From: Chloroflexota bacterium
Lineage (GTDB): Bacteria; Chloroflexota; UBA11872; VXOZ01
Length of the DNA stretch: 64,000 nt
Direction of reading: 5' to 3'
Assembly (NCBI GenBank): GCA_022824225.1
Contig: JAJEAH010000076.1
Coordinates: forward strand, 26,778 to 90,777
Positions 45,603 to 54,484 of the stretch are shown piece by piece (the first letter of the stretch is position 1; each line of letters opens with the position of its first letter). A model generated the notes under the pieces. The model saw nothing but the letters and a program-made list of their open reading frames with translations, did not search any database and was not told the DNA's origin. The translations under genes were made by a program, and so were the position numbers.

Positions 45603-48260
45603 ATGACGGCAGTACTGCACAAGCATCCGCTACGCGCCGCGGTGTATGGGGCGGCATTTGTCTTGCTGGCGGCGGTGTTCTTGGCACGGTCCGGGACTTT
45701 TTCCGCTACCGGGGAGACCTTCTACGGTCTCAGCATCATGCTCGCCGTGGGCGCCGCGCTGCTGGCCGGTGATCTGGCGTTGCAGCGCTTTCGCGCGGAG
45801 CAGCGGGACGCGTTCCTGCTCGTGAGCGCCGGTCTGTGGGTGGCCGCGGTGCTCCACCTGTACCACTTTGTGGCTTACACGGACGTGTTTGGCGCGAGCG
45901 ACTCCGGACTGGCGGCGGCCGCCGCGTTGCGCGGGGCGCTGCTGCCCGCGCTCTTGTTCAGCTCCTTTCTCGGCTTGAGCCTGCTGGCGAGCAGGGAAGA
46001 CCGTCCTTCAGCCGCCCAACCGGGCGGCATCTACCTGGCTGCCGCGACGCTCGCCTTCATTGTCACGGCCGCGACGCTCGTTTTTCCGGTCCCGCCGGTA
46101 GACGAACGCGCAATGGCGTTGGGCCAGCCCTTTGTGCAGTTGACGGCCCAACCGGAACTCGCGCTCGCAATTGCGCTCACGCTGGCGGGCATCGTCAGCC
46201 TGCTGCGCGGTGAGCGGTGGCGCGTGGAACCGTATGGGCGCTGGCTGCTGCTGGCATTCGTGCTTACGTTGGTGGGCTTGTTGCGCTTTCCGATGGCTTA
46301 CGCCTGGGAATCTGCGGCCATCGTGCTCCTTGCCCAGTTCGTGGTGATAGGGAGTTACCTCTGCGTCGCGGTCGGCATCATCTTGCGGGCGGCCGACCCG
46401 CATATTGCAAGGGCGGCGGCAGCGGTTGCGCCTAAGCAGGCCGAATCGTCCGCTCCGGACGCGGAGCCCGCCGCGCCGAGCGCCGCGCAGGTGGAAGAAA
46501 CCTCAACCGCGCCGCAACGCGCCCTGCACGAATTGCAGCCCAGCCACCGCGCGTTGCGCAACGCCGTGGCCGGGCTGATAGTCGGCGTGCGCGCGGACGG
46601 CGCTATTACGGACTGGAAACCCGCCGCCGATTTTGGCCTCATGGCTATGCCCAGCGACCTCATGGGGAAGAACATCCGCGACGTGCTGCCGGCCGACCAA
46701 TCCGAGGCCGTCATGGCAGTGGTGGCGCGGGCGCTCCAGGCGGGTAGCACGGAACGCATTCAATACCTTGCCGCCGACGGTAGCGCGGCGTTGGGCGGGC
46801 GCGTCACGCCGTGCGCCGCCGACCGGGCGCTCTGCATTATCCACGACGAGACGGCGCAGGCGCAGGCGCTGCGGGAACGCGATGAAGCGCGGCGGACGGC
46901 GAAATCGCTGCGGCGCGTGACACCCGACTGGCTCATTCGCATGACGAGCGCCGGCGCCATCGAACACGTGCAACCGCCGGCGGCGGAGTCCGCCAGCTAC
47001 GGGGACATGTTCGCCGGCAAGAGCCTGCCCGACCTCTTCCAGGGCGATGACGTCGCGCCGTTGCTGGCCGGCGCGGCCGCGGCGGTGGCCGAAGACTCCG
47101 TGCAGGAGATCTCGTTCGAGCGCGGGAGCGGCCAGGCGCTGGCGGCGCGCATTGCGCCGCTTGGCGAGGATTCTGTCCTCTGCCTGCTGCGCGACGTTAC
47201 CGAACTCCGGGAGACCGCAGCCCAGTTGGCGGAAAGTGAAGAGGCGAACGAGGCGCTGCGGGCCCATCTGGGGCAGTTGGAGACCGAACAAGCTGCCGCG
47301 GTGGCTGAAGCGCAGGCCCGCGCGCGGGTGTTGCACACACTCCTGCCCGACCTCGTGCTCCGCCTGCGGACCGACGGCACAATTCTGGAATGCAAGCCCG
47401 CCGAGAGCTTTGGCCCCCGTGACGGCGAGAGCTTGGTAGGCGCAAAGGTGCGCGAGCGATTGCCGGTGGACTTGGCCTCCCATATCATGGCGGCTATGGA
47501 GCGTGTGGCAGGCGACGGGCAGCCGCACCGGTTTGCCTGCCATCCGGTGGGCGGCCAGGTGCTGGCGGGCGGCATGGCGGCGCTGACTGACGACCAGTTT
47601 CTCTGTGTTGTGCGCGATCAGACCCAGCAGAAGCAGATGGAAACGGCGCTGGCGCAACAGGCGGCGGTCCTGGCCCAGGAGATGCAGGCCAGGCTTGAGG
47701 CGGAAGCGCTGCGCACGTTGCGCAGCGAAAACAGCGAGCTGCGCGCGCACTTTCGGCGCGTGGCAGAACTGGCGCTGGCCGGCGGGCCCGACGCGGCTGC
47801 GGAGTCCACGAGCCCGGCGGCGGAAGAGAAGCCGGGGGACAGCGGCACAGAACTTGCGGCCTCGGAGCCGCCGGCGCCGCGCGGGCCGGCGCAGCCGCCT
47901 ATCACCGCCCCGCCACCGGACGCCCCGCCGCCGGCCGCGACGGACCAGCCGCAGCCGCCATCGCCGACCGGTCCTGCCTCCGGTCCCCCGCACGCGGCAG
48001 GCGGGACCGATACGCACCCCGACGGGACGCCAAGCAGTCGCGGCGTAGACTCAAACACGGGAGATTTGCCCCGCAATAGCGCCGAAGAGCCGAAGTCTGC
48101 GACCCAAACCCGCGCCGCCGTGGTTGAGGAAGCAAGCCATCGATCTGAGGCAACGACGACGCCGAACGGTCAGCCAAACGGCCAGGTGGAGGTCGAGGTC
48201 GGCAGGCAGGTGGTAAACGGCGTGCAGCCAGAACCAAAGCAGAAAGCCCAGACTTCTTAG
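45603..48260 (+). CDS. Membrane sensor with three PAS-like domains, no output domain
   Basis: The 885-residue protein starts with about eight transmembrane helices over residues 10-265, resembling MASE-type sensory regions. An Ala/Pro linker follows, then three PAS-like domains. They lie near 313-425 (GLIVGVRADGAITDWKPA), 439-540 (WLIRMTSAGAIEHVQ) and 578-680 (LVLRLRTDGTILECKPAESF). Helical coiled coil joins the second and third and follows the third. The last 160 residues are Pro/Ala-rich and look disordered. No histidine kinase, GGDEF, EAL, guanylate cyclase, methyl-accepting or HTH domain is visible. No strong ribosome site precedes the ATG at 45603; the frame is open 30 codons upstream. 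It may act with an unlinked partner. Confidence 0.75.
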   Translation: MTAVLHKHPLRAAVYGAAFVLLAAVFLARSGTFSATGETFYGLSIMLAVGAALLAGDLALQRFRAEQRDAFLLVSAGLWVAAVLHLYHFVAYTDVFGASDSGLAAAAALRGALLPALLFSSFLGLSLLASREDRPSAAQPGGIYLAAATLAFIVTAATLVFPVPPVDERAMALGQPFVQLTAQPELALAIALTLAGIVSLLRGERWRVEPYGRWLLLAFVLTLVGLLRFPMAYAWESAAIVLLAQFVVIGSYLCVAVGIILRAADPHIARAAAAVAPKQAESSAPDAEPAAPSAAQVEETSTAPQRALHELQPSHRALRNAVAGLIVGVRADGAITDWKPAADFGLMAMPSDLMGKNIRDVLPADQSEAVMAVVARALQAGSTERIQYLAADGSAALGGRVTPCAADRALCIIHDETAQAQALRERDEARRTAKSLRRVTPDWLIRMTSAGAIEHVQPPAAESASYGDMFAGKSLPDLFQGDDVAPLLAGAAAAVAEDSVQEISFERGSGQALAARIAPLGEDSVLCLLRDVTELRETAAQLAESEEANEALRAHLGQLETEQAAAVAEAQARARVLHTLLPDLVLRLRTDGTILECKPAESFGPRDGESLVGAKVRERLPVDLASHIMAAMERVAGDGQPHRFACHPVGGQVLAGGMAALTDDQFLCVVRDQTQQKQMETALAQQAAVLAQEMQARLEAEALRTLRSENSELRAHFRRVAELALAGGPDAAAESTSPAAEEKPGDSGTELAASEPPAPRGPAQPPITAPPPDAPPPAATDQPQPPSPTGPASGPPHAAGGTDTHPDGTPSSRGVDSNTGDLPRNSAEEPKSATQTRAAVVEEASHRSEATTTPNGQPNGQVEVEVGRQVVNGVQPEPKQKAQTS

Positions 48261-48805
48261 GCAAGTGCGGAGTGAGGCGCGACTAGTAGGTATTGACATA
48301 GTCAGCACAGGTATGCGAGTCAACGTGAACGGCTGCTCCCCGAAATGTCATTCTGAGGAGCGCGGCTGACATGTCATTCTGAGGAGTGCAGCGACGAAGA
48401 ATCTAGTATCGGGAGCACACCAGATTCCGCGTCTTTGACGAAGTCAGCGAACCCTGTTCGACGCTGCGCTCGGAATGACAGGATATCTAGCCCAACAAGG
48501 TGATCAATCAACAGCAACTGATTCCCGGGTGAGGCGACAACCCGCACTTGCCTAGCGCCGGATTGAGTAGCATTGGGGTTGATCGGGTCAATGCGAACTT
48601 GGATGGTACCGGTACGAGACTGGGAAAAGCATGAAACCGCGTACCGGCTGCCAAACCCACAATAGGGCGCGGTGTTCTACCCGGCTGACAGTGCAACAGA
48701 GGGCCGGGCAAAGACTGCGGCGTCTCGATTGCCGCATAGACAGTCTACGGAGCTTTCAGTACATACGGTCGTAACCGCGAAGAGCACAGAAGAGGAGAAA
48801 TACCT
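48261..48805. other. 545-bp intergenic region with dispersed repeats
   Basis: Two adjacent copies of TGTCATTCTGAGGAGYGC occur at about 48347 and 48371, and a TTCGACGCTGCGCTCGGAATGACA-like element follows at about 48458. These are relatives of the 32-bp tandem array near 8403. A purine-rich ribosome site precedes the next gene. No gene is seen. Confidence 0.7.
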
Positions 48806-49750
48806 ATGCAACTGGCACTGCATTCGGTGAGCTATGCCGGCGTGTGGCCGGGACAAGAGCGGCTGGCCTTGGAAGAGTTCATTCCCCGGGCGGCGGGACT
48901 GGGCTACACGGGCGTGATGCTCGTTGCCAAACGTCCCCACCTTTCGTTGTTGGACTACCCGTCGCACCGGCCAGAGAAGCGGCAGGCGCTGGGTGCGCTG
49001 CTGGCCGAGCACGACGTGCGCGTGCATTCCCTGGCCGGCTATAACGACTTTACCGTGGGCCCGGAACGTCCCGACGTGCCGTTTTGGGAACACGAGATCG
49101 TCTACATCACGGAACTCGCGTCGCTGGCCCGCGACTTGGACTGCCCGGTGATCCGCATCTTTACCGGCTACGAGCGCGCCGGGCTTTCCTATGACGCGGC
49201 GTGGACGAGTGTGGTCACCGGTCTGCGGGAAGCCGCGCGGCTGGCAGCGGACCTTGGCGTGGCGCTGGCCGTGCAAAACCACCACGACATTGCCGTGGAC
49301 TACGAGACCATGTACCAGCTTCTGAGTGAAGTGGACCATCCCAACTGCCGCGCGGCCTTCGACGCCTGGTCGCCGGCGGTGCAAGGCTTGCACGGCGAAG
49401 AACTGGCGGCCGCCGTGCGCCGCATGGCTCCGTTCATGGCCTATACCACGGCCGCCGACTACGTGGCCCTGCCGCGCTACCGCTACGAACCCGCGCTGGT
49501 AAACTACGTTGCGGAACCGGCGCGCATGTTGGGCGTGCCGCTGGGTGAAGGTCTCATCGACTACGGGACATTCTTCGACACCCTCATCGAGACGGGCTAC
49601 ACCGGCACGGTAGCGTACGAAATGTGCTCGTCTTTGCGCAATGGCGGCAGCCTGGAGAGTCTGGATGCCTACGCGCGGCAGTTCCAAAACTACATGGCGC
49701 CGTACGTGGCGAAAGCGGGCGCGGAAGTCGCGGGGGCAATCGCACGGTAG
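48806..49750 (+). CDS. Sugar phosphate isomerase/epimerase family TIM barrel
   Basis: The 314-residue protein has an AP-endonuclease-2/xylose-isomerase-like TIM-barrel layout. Candidate metal-site residues are His74 and Asn80 (VHSLAGYN), Asp186 in AAFDAWSP, and Glu272 in VAYEMCS. At the position where the family usually has a metal-binding Glu (ENH), this protein has QNH (Gln157-Asn158-His159). That may change metal binding. GAGGAG precedes the ATG. Reactions in the family include isomerisation of keto-sugars and inosose dehydration. It precedes a Gfo/Idh/MocA gene on the same strand, a common pairing in sugar and inositol catabolism. Confidence 0.85.
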   Translation: MQLALHSVSYAGVWPGQERLALEEFIPRAAGLGYTGVMLVAKRPHLSLLDYPSHRPEKRQALGALLAEHDVRVHSLAGYNDFTVGPERPDVPFWEHEIVYITELASLARDLDCPVIRIFTGYERAGLSYDAAWTSVVTGLREAARLAADLGVALAVQNHHDIAVDYETMYQLLSEVDHPNCRAAFDAWSPAVQGLHGEELAAAVRRMAPFMAYTTAADYVALPRYRYEPALVNYVAEPARMLGVPLGEGLIDYGTFFDTLIETGYTGTVAYEMCSSLRNGGSLESLDAYARQFQNYMAPYVAKAGAEVAGAIAR

Positions 49751-49826
49751 GCGGGACTGCCTCCCTCGCCAAGCGCATGGGCGAGAGAGTCGCGCAGGGC
49801 ACGGTCCGGCAATGCTGGGGCAGGGC

Positions 49827-49854
49827 GTAGGGGCACGACATGTCGTGCCCCTAC
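49827..49854. repeat. 28-bp palindrome, family A
   Basis: A perfect palindrome with half-site GTAGGGGCACGACA, identical to the centre of the copy at 5181-5208. Confidence 0.95.
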
Positions 49855-50090
49855 TCGAAATGGCGCGGGGCAGTCCGCCTGTCCTGGCGGATGCGGTTTG
49901 CCACTGGGTGAAAAGGATGGATTCCCGCTCCGTATCGCGTTCGCGGACCGCAAATCCAGGGCATGGCGGTCCTCATGTTATTCGTCAATTCAATGTGAAG
50001 GTTTGCTCCCCGCCTGGGCAGCGACCGGGGACCGTTTTCCGGGGTGTCGCGTTGAGGAAAGGGACGCCAACGACTGGCCCGGCCACGGAC

Positions 50091-50116
50091 GCAGGTTACA
50101 AACCTGCGCTACCGGA
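50091..50116. repeat. Family B repeat with GCAGGTTACAAACCTGC hairpin
   Basis: The stem is GCAGGTT-ACA-AACCTGC, followed by GCTACCGGA. An identical 26-base copy is at 60177-60202, and diverged copies are near 5013, 5045, 5331 and 17985. Confidence 0.9.
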
Positions 50117-50417
50117 GGTCAGCGGCTATCGGAGCAGAACGGCAGTCGGAATGAGCAGCAACCGGTGGACGGCGCCGCGAGAGTGAGTCGTTTCCGCTGT
50201 CCCAGCAGTCGGTGCGACGCTGTGGGTCTCGTCTCTCGCTCGTGGCCGATTGCCAAGGCAGGGAATCTGGAATTGTCCCCAATTTCGATTCTGAGGGCTC
50301 TGCGTGGAAGTGACGGTGACTCCACCGCCTTTGCCGGCCCTGCCATGCCATTGACGAACCCATGCCTTGAGAGTCACCATTACCACGACAAACGAACGGC
50401 AATTCTGGAGGAAAGAC

Positions 50418-51614
50418 ATGTCTGAAGACGTTGGATTTGTCACCATGGGGCAATCGTCCGGACGGGAGGACGTGCCGGAGATTGGCGTGGGGATGCTGGG
50501 CTATGCCTTCATGGGCAAGGCCCACAGCAATGCGTTGCGCAAGATACCGTATATGGTGGACCCGTTGCCGGCCCTGCCCGCGTTAGTTGCCATTTGCGGT
50601 CGGAACGAGGCCGCGGTGCGGGATGCCGCCGGCCGCTACGGCTTTCAAAAGTACTGCACTGACTGGCGCGACCTCATCCAGGACGACGCCGTCCAACTCT
50701 TCGACAACGGCGGACCGAACGACGCCCACGCCGAGCCGTGTATCGCCGCCGCCGAAGCGGGCAAGCACATCATTTGCGAGAAACCCCTGGCGCGCACGGC
50801 CGCGGAAGCCAAGTCCATGCTGGACGCCGTGCGGAAAGCCGGGGTCAAGCACGCCTGTGCTTTCAATTACCGTTTTGTGCCGGCCTTGCGGCTGGCGCGC
50901 GACATGATCGAGCGCGGCGACCTGGGCCAAATTTACCACTTCCGCGCCGTCTATTTGCAGGAGTGGATCATGGACCCCGGCTTTCCCATGGTCTGGCGGC
51001 TGAAGAAGGACATTGCCGGCAGCGGCGCGCTGGGCGACCTGGGCGCGCACGTCATCGACCTTGCGCGCTTCCTCGTCGGCGAACCCACCGCCATTTCCGG
51101 TCTCACACAGACCTTCATCACGGACCGCCCCACCGACGACGGCGGGCGCGATACCGTGGACGTGGATGACGCGTTCGTATCCCTGGTGCAGTTTGAAAAC
51201 GGCGCCATCGGCACCATCGAGGCCAGCCGCTACGCCAACGGCCGCAAGAACCACCAGCGCATCGAGATCAACGGCTCGAAAGGCAGCATCGTCTTCGACC
51301 TGGAACGCCTGAACGAGCTTGAAGTCCATCTGAGCGATACTGAGCCGGAAAGCCAGGCCCAAGGCTTTCGCCGGGTGTTGGTCACCGAGGCCGAACATCC
51401 TTTCTGGCAGTACTGGTGGCCCCACGGCCACATCATTGGCTGGGAGCACACCTTTGTGCACGAACTCACCCACTTGCTGGACGCCATCGTGAACGATACG
51501 GACGTGGCGCCGTACGGGGCTGATTTCGAGGACGGCTACCGCGCTGCCGTAATCTGCGACGCGGTGTTGGAATCGGCCGCCAACGGCGGGGGCCTGGTGC
51601 CAATCCAGTACTGA
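50418..51614 (+). CDS. Gfo/Idh/MocA family oxidoreductase
   Basis: The 398-residue NAD(P)-dependent dehydrogenase has the Rossmann motif GMLGYAFMG at 25-33 and the intact catalytic EKP at 121-123 (IICEKPLAR). A GALGDLGAHVIDLARFL helix near 205-221 provides the active-site Asp/His. It contrasts with the paralogue at 26080-27288, where EKP is EIP. GGAGG precedes the ATG at 50418. The adjacent sugar isomerase-type genes on both sides suggest oxidation of a sugar, sugar acid or inositol. Confidence 0.9.
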   Translation: MSEDVGFVTMGQSSGREDVPEIGVGMLGYAFMGKAHSNALRKIPYMVDPLPALPALVAICGRNEAAVRDAAGRYGFQKYCTDWRDLIQDDAVQLFDNGGPNDAHAEPCIAAAEAGKHIICEKPLARTAAEAKSMLDAVRKAGVKHACAFNYRFVPALRLARDMIERGDLGQIYHFRAVYLQEWIMDPGFPMVWRLKKDIAGSGALGDLGAHVIDLARFLVGEPTAISGLTQTFITDRPTDDGGRDTVDVDDAFVSLVQFENGAIGTIEASRYANGRKNHQRIEINGSKGSIVFDLERLNELEVHLSDTEPESQAQGFRRVLVTEAEHPFWQYWWPHGHIIGWEHTFVHELTHLLDAIVNDTDVAPYGADFEDGYRAAVICDAVLESAANGGGLVPIQY

Positions 51615-51738
51615 AAGAGGCGGGAATCACGGTGATCTTGGCTCGCCTTTGCGTTGCCCATATCTTTGTAGCGCGGGGCCTTGTGCCCCGCCGTGGCATG
51701 CTGTAGGCAGCCGGAGAAATGCGGAGAGTCTACCTACA

Positions 51739-51786
51739 TCAATATAGACATCTTTCACGGCTAGTCATATAATATGTCTATATTGA
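51739..51786 (+). promoter_or_regulatory. Promoter and inverted-repeat operator of the Phd/VapC operon
   Basis: TAGACA (51745-51750) and TATAAT (51768-51773) are separated by exactly 17 bases, a near-consensus sigma-70-type promoter. A perfect 12-bp inverted repeat, TCAATATAGACA (51739-51750) and TGTCTATATTGA (51775-51786), overlaps the -35 element and the expected start point. This geometry fits autorepression by the toxin-antitoxin complex. The antitoxin ATG is 12 bases past the right arm, with AGGAGGG between. Confidence 0.9.
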
Positions 51787-51797
51787 AGGAGGGAACC

Positions 51798-52022
51798 ATG
51801 AGAGAGATCGGAGCCGCAAAATTCAAAGAACAGTGCTTGGCGCTATTGGATAATCTAGATGCCGATGGCCTAATCGTTACCAAACGTGGCAAGCCGGTAG
51901 CACGCGTGATTCCCTACGCAGCTAACGATGGCGACCTCATCGGCAGTCTGCGGGGTAAGATAAAGATCAAGGGAGACATTTCCACGACCGGTCTCCGCTG
52001 GAACGCAGATGCTCAATCTTGA
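51798..52022 (+). CDS. Phd/YefM-type antitoxin
   Basis: The 74-residue antitoxin has the Phd/YefM N-terminal fold, with MREIGAAKFKEQCLALLDNL and IVTKRGKPVARVIP. The C-terminal half (GSLRGKIKIKGDIS) would wrap the toxin. It should bind the 51739-51786 operator as repressor. GGAGG lies 5 bases before the ATG at 51798. The toxin gene overlaps by 14 bases, so translation is coupled. Confidence 0.88.
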   Translation: MREIGAAKFKEQCLALLDNLDADGLIVTKRGKPVARVIPYAANDGDLIGSLRGKIKIKGDISTTGLRWNADAQS

Positions 52023-52371
52023 TACGCAGATTTTGTTGTGCGCGCTCGATGGCGAGTTGCGGGCGAGCGAGCGAAGCCTGTTGGCAGGTAGCCGTTGGTC
52101 CATTTCATCCATAGTCTTGTGGGAGTTGGCCAAGCTCGTCCAACTCGACCGCATTGAGTTGGATTTTGAGGACCGAAGAGTGGCGCGCCTACTGAACCGT
52201 CTGCAAGTCTGGCCGCTTGACCTCGATGTTGCGCGGGCTTCAACCCGCCTGGACTTCAGTAGCGATCCCGCGGACGAGATCATCGCCGCGACCAGTGTCG
52301 TGCACAACATCCCATTGCTTACACGCGACGCCAAAATGCGCAACTCGAAGATAGTGCCTTTAGCGATGTAG
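52009..52371 (+). CDS. VapC-type PIN-domain toxin
   Basis: The 120-residue PIN-domain RNase has the acidic quartet typical of VapC: Asp5 in LDTQILL, Glu39 in WELAKL, Asp86/Asp89 in SDPADEIIAATS, and Asp107 in LLTRDAKM. It should cleave tRNA or rRNA and be held inactive by the antitoxin. It overlaps the antitoxin gene by 14 bases in a different frame. The Phd antitoxin with VapC toxin combination is common. The next gene, a sugar isomerase, starts 96 bases later and is probably independent. Confidence 0.88.
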   Translation: MLNLDTQILLCALDGELRASERSLLAGSRWSISSIVLWELAKLVQLDRIELDFEDRRVARLLNRLQVWPLDLDVARASTRLDFSSDPADEIIAATSVVHNIPLLTRDAKMRNSKIVPLAM

Positions 52372-52466
52372 TCTCTTTGCGGCTAGACTGGAATCTGAAG
52401 AGGATAGCTGAAGTTTCAGGCACGAGTTCTCGTAGTGGATCGTATACACAACAGGAGGCATGGACT

Positions 52467-53435
52467 ATGAAACTCGGTGTATTGACGGTACTCTTGGGCG
52501 ATCTGCCCTTTGAAGAGGCGCTGGACTACCTGCGCGACTTGGGTGTGCAGTCGGTGGAAATCGGCTGCGGCAACTATCCGGGGAACGCGCACTGCGACCC
52601 GGACGCGCTGCTCAACGACGACAAGGCCTGCGACGCTTTCCTCAACGCCGTGACCAGCCGCGACATGGATATCTGCGCCTTGGCCGCCCACGGCAACCCG
52701 CTGCACCCCAACCCCAAAATCGCCCGCGCGCATGCCGAGACGCAGCGCAAGGCCATTCAACTGGCGCACAAGCTGGGCGTGGAGACGGTGGTAGGCTTTT
52801 CCGGCTGTCCCGGCGATTCCGAAGGGTCCAAGTACCCCAACTGGGTCACCTGCCCGTGGCCGGGCGACTACCTGGAGATATTGGAGTGGCAGTGGGAGCA
52901 GAAGGTGATCCCCTATTGGAAGGCGGAAGCCGACTTCCTGCGCGAGCACAACGCCCGCATCGCGCTGGAGATGCACCCCGGCTTCGTGGTCTACAACTCC
53001 GAGACCTGCCTGCAGTTGCGCGACGCCTGCGGGCCCGAAATCGGCGCGAACCTGGACCCCAGCCACCTCTTCTGGCAGGGCTGCGACATCATCGCTGTCA
53101 TCCGCGAGCTCGGCGACGCCGGCGCGCTCTATCACTTCCACGCCAAGGACACCAAGGTGCACCCGCTGAACGCGGCCAAGCACGGCGTGCTGGATACGAA
53201 GTCCTATACGGACGAAGCGAACCGCTCCTGGCTCTTCCGCAGCGTGGGCTACGGCCACGACTACGGCTACTGGAAGGACATCGTGAGCGAACTGCGCCTG
53301 GCGGGCTACGACGGCGTGCTCTCCATCGAGCACGAGGACAGCTTGATGTCGTCCAACGAGGGCCTTGAGAAAGGCGTGAAGTTCCTGAAGGAGATCCTCA
53401 TCTTCGAGCAGCCCGGCACCGCCTACTGGGCGTAG
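52467..53435 (+). CDS. Sugar phosphate isomerase/epimerase family protein
   Basis: The 322-residue TIM-barrel protein shows the complete metal-binding set expected of the family: Glu168 in ALEMHPGF, Asp197 and His200 in NLDPSHL, His223/His225 in YHFHAKD, and Glu288 in SIEHED. It is close to hydroxypyruvate isomerase/inosose-dehydratase-like proteins. AGGAGG lies 8 bases before the ATG at 52467. The final codons TGG GCG TAG form the first unit of a 17-bp tandem repeat that continues past the stop. It likely works with the nearby Gfo/Idh/MocA dehydrogenase. Confidence 0.9.
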   Translation: MKLGVLTVLLGDLPFEEALDYLRDLGVQSVEIGCGNYPGNAHCDPDALLNDDKACDAFLNAVTSRDMDICALAAHGNPLHPNPKIARAHAETQRKAIQLAHKLGVETVVGFSGCPGDSEGSKYPNWVTCPWPGDYLEILEWQWEQKVIPYWKAEADFLREHNARIALEMHPGFVVYNSETCLQLRDACGPEIGANLDPSHLFWQGCDIIAVIRELGDAGALYHFHAKDTKVHPLNAAKHGVLDTKSYTDEANRSWLFRSVGYGHDYGYWKDIVSELRLAGYDGVLSIEHEDSLMSSNEGLEKGVKFLKEILIFEQPGTAYWA

Positions 53436-53494
53436 TCATTCGCTGGGCGTAGTCAGTCGCTGGGCGTAGTCAGTCGCTGCGCACAGTCATTCGC
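53427..53494. repeat. 17-bp tandem repeat spanning a stop codon, four units
   Basis: Units start at 53427, 53444, 53461 and 53478. The consensus is TGGGCGTAGTCAGTCGC; the last unit is diverged (TGCGCACAGTCATTCGC). The first unit contains the final Trp and Ala codons and the TAG of the isomerase gene, so three copies of the gene end lie in a row. Confidence 0.95.
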
Positions 53495-53560
53495 CGCCGC
53501 GAGTCCATGCGCTGGGCTACGCGGTCAGGGCGACGGCAGACAACACGATTTGAACGCAGA

Positions 53561-53594
53561 GACAGCGGGGCGCGATTCGTCGCGCCCCGCTGTC
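53561..53594 (+). terminator. Strong hairpin with TTCG loop
   Basis: Arms GACAGCGGGGCGCGA and TCGCGCCCCGCTGTC are perfect 15-mers around a TTCG tetraloop, followed by GTTTGG. It lies 126 bases after the isomerase stop and faces the convergent epimerase gene. It may end transcription from either side, but the T-run is short. The rest of the 53436-53764 spacer has no gene. Confidence 0.75.
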
Positions 53595-53764
53595 GTTTGG
53601 CGTGTCCCTCCTCGGGCATGGGGGAGCGCGTCCGCGCCTCTGTTTGGGCTGATGGCCGCTACTTCATCGCCCCCCGCGGCCGCCGGCGCGCGGCGGCGCG
53701 CCTCACTCGTTCACGCAATTGTGCGGCGTGCCGCGCGATCCCGGTTGGCACGGCGGCAGGCGCA

Positions 53765-54484
53765 CTACCGCCGGCGCCACGTGTCTTCCAGCAAGTCCTG
53801 GGGTGTGAAGCCCAAGATGCGTTTATTCTTGGCGCTGGAGAACTTCTGGTGCGGCAGGTCGGCCAGGATGTTGAAGACCTCGCAGCGGGATGGCAGCGCG
53901 GCGAGGTCCACAGTCAGGCCCAGGCGGATTGCCTGCGCGGCGTCGCGCCACGTGATGGCGAACGGATGGTTGCCGCCCGGCTCCGGCGCATCGTGGTCGC
54001 GAAAGCTGAAGAAGAGAAAGCACAGCACGTGCACATCGTAGTTCTCGGTGAAGACCTTGCAGATCTCCTGTCCCAGGCCTTTGCTCAGGGCGTAAAGATT
54101 CGTGCTGGGGTGGGGCGGCGCGTCGGGGCTGATTTCGTAGTCGAAAGCGGTATACGTGCTGCCCTCGAGGGTGAAGTGGGGTCCCGTGTTTATGACCAGG
54201 GGTATGCCGTGGGTAACGGCCGCGCGCATCATGTTGTAGCAGCCGCGGGCATTCACGTCGAAGGCCGCCTGCCGGTCGGGACGCACCACCGAGCAGTTGA
54301 CGATGGCGTCCATGCCTTCCGCCGCCCGGAGCACGTCGTCGGGCGCGCCGATGTCCACGCGTTGGTACTCATGGGAGGTTTCCACCGGCTGTATGTCCGT
54401 CACGCGCAGTGTGTGCTCGTCTTGCAGGGCGCGCGCCACGTAGGGTCCCAAACGGGCCGCGCCGCCGAGAATAAGCACTCTCAT
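53765..54484 (-). CDS. NAD-dependent epimerase/dehydratase family protein
   Basis: The 239-residue extended-SDR protein starts with MRVLILGGAARLGPYVARAL (Rossmann GGAARLG). It has the Tyr-Lys pair in NLYALSKGLGQEI near 133-142. The C-terminal half continues to a typical AQAIRLGL segment. Sequence and length fit UDP-sugar epimerase-like proteins that act on nucleotide sugars, but the substrate is open. The start at 54484 overlaps the upstream epimerase-like gene by 4 bp (ATGA). Together with polA the three genes form an overlapping chain. Confidence 0.82.
   Translation of the reverse strand: MRVLILGGAARLGPYVARALQDEHTLRVTDIQPVETSHEYQRVDIGAPDDVLRAAEGMDAIVNCSVVRPDRQAAFDVNARGCYNMMRAAVTHGIPLVINTGPHFTLEGSTYTAFDYEISPDAPPHPSTNLYALSKGLGQEICKVFTENYDVHVLCFLFFSFRDHDAPEPGGNHPFAITWRDAAQAIRLGLTVDLAALPSRCEVFNILADLPHQKFSSAKNKRILGFTPQDLLEDTWRRR

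Larger units (their letters stand above)
49751..50417. other. 667-bp spacer with two palindromic repeat types
   Basis: The spacer holds repeat family A (49827-49854) and repeat family B (50091-50116). The large gap argues against a tight operon between the isomerase and the dehydrogenase. No gene is seen. Confidence 0.7.

Noticed and set aside
46503..48017. 504-codon minus-strand open frame
   Set aside because: It is antisense to the PAS sensor and Arg-rich. The plus-strand frame has clear PAS and membrane features.
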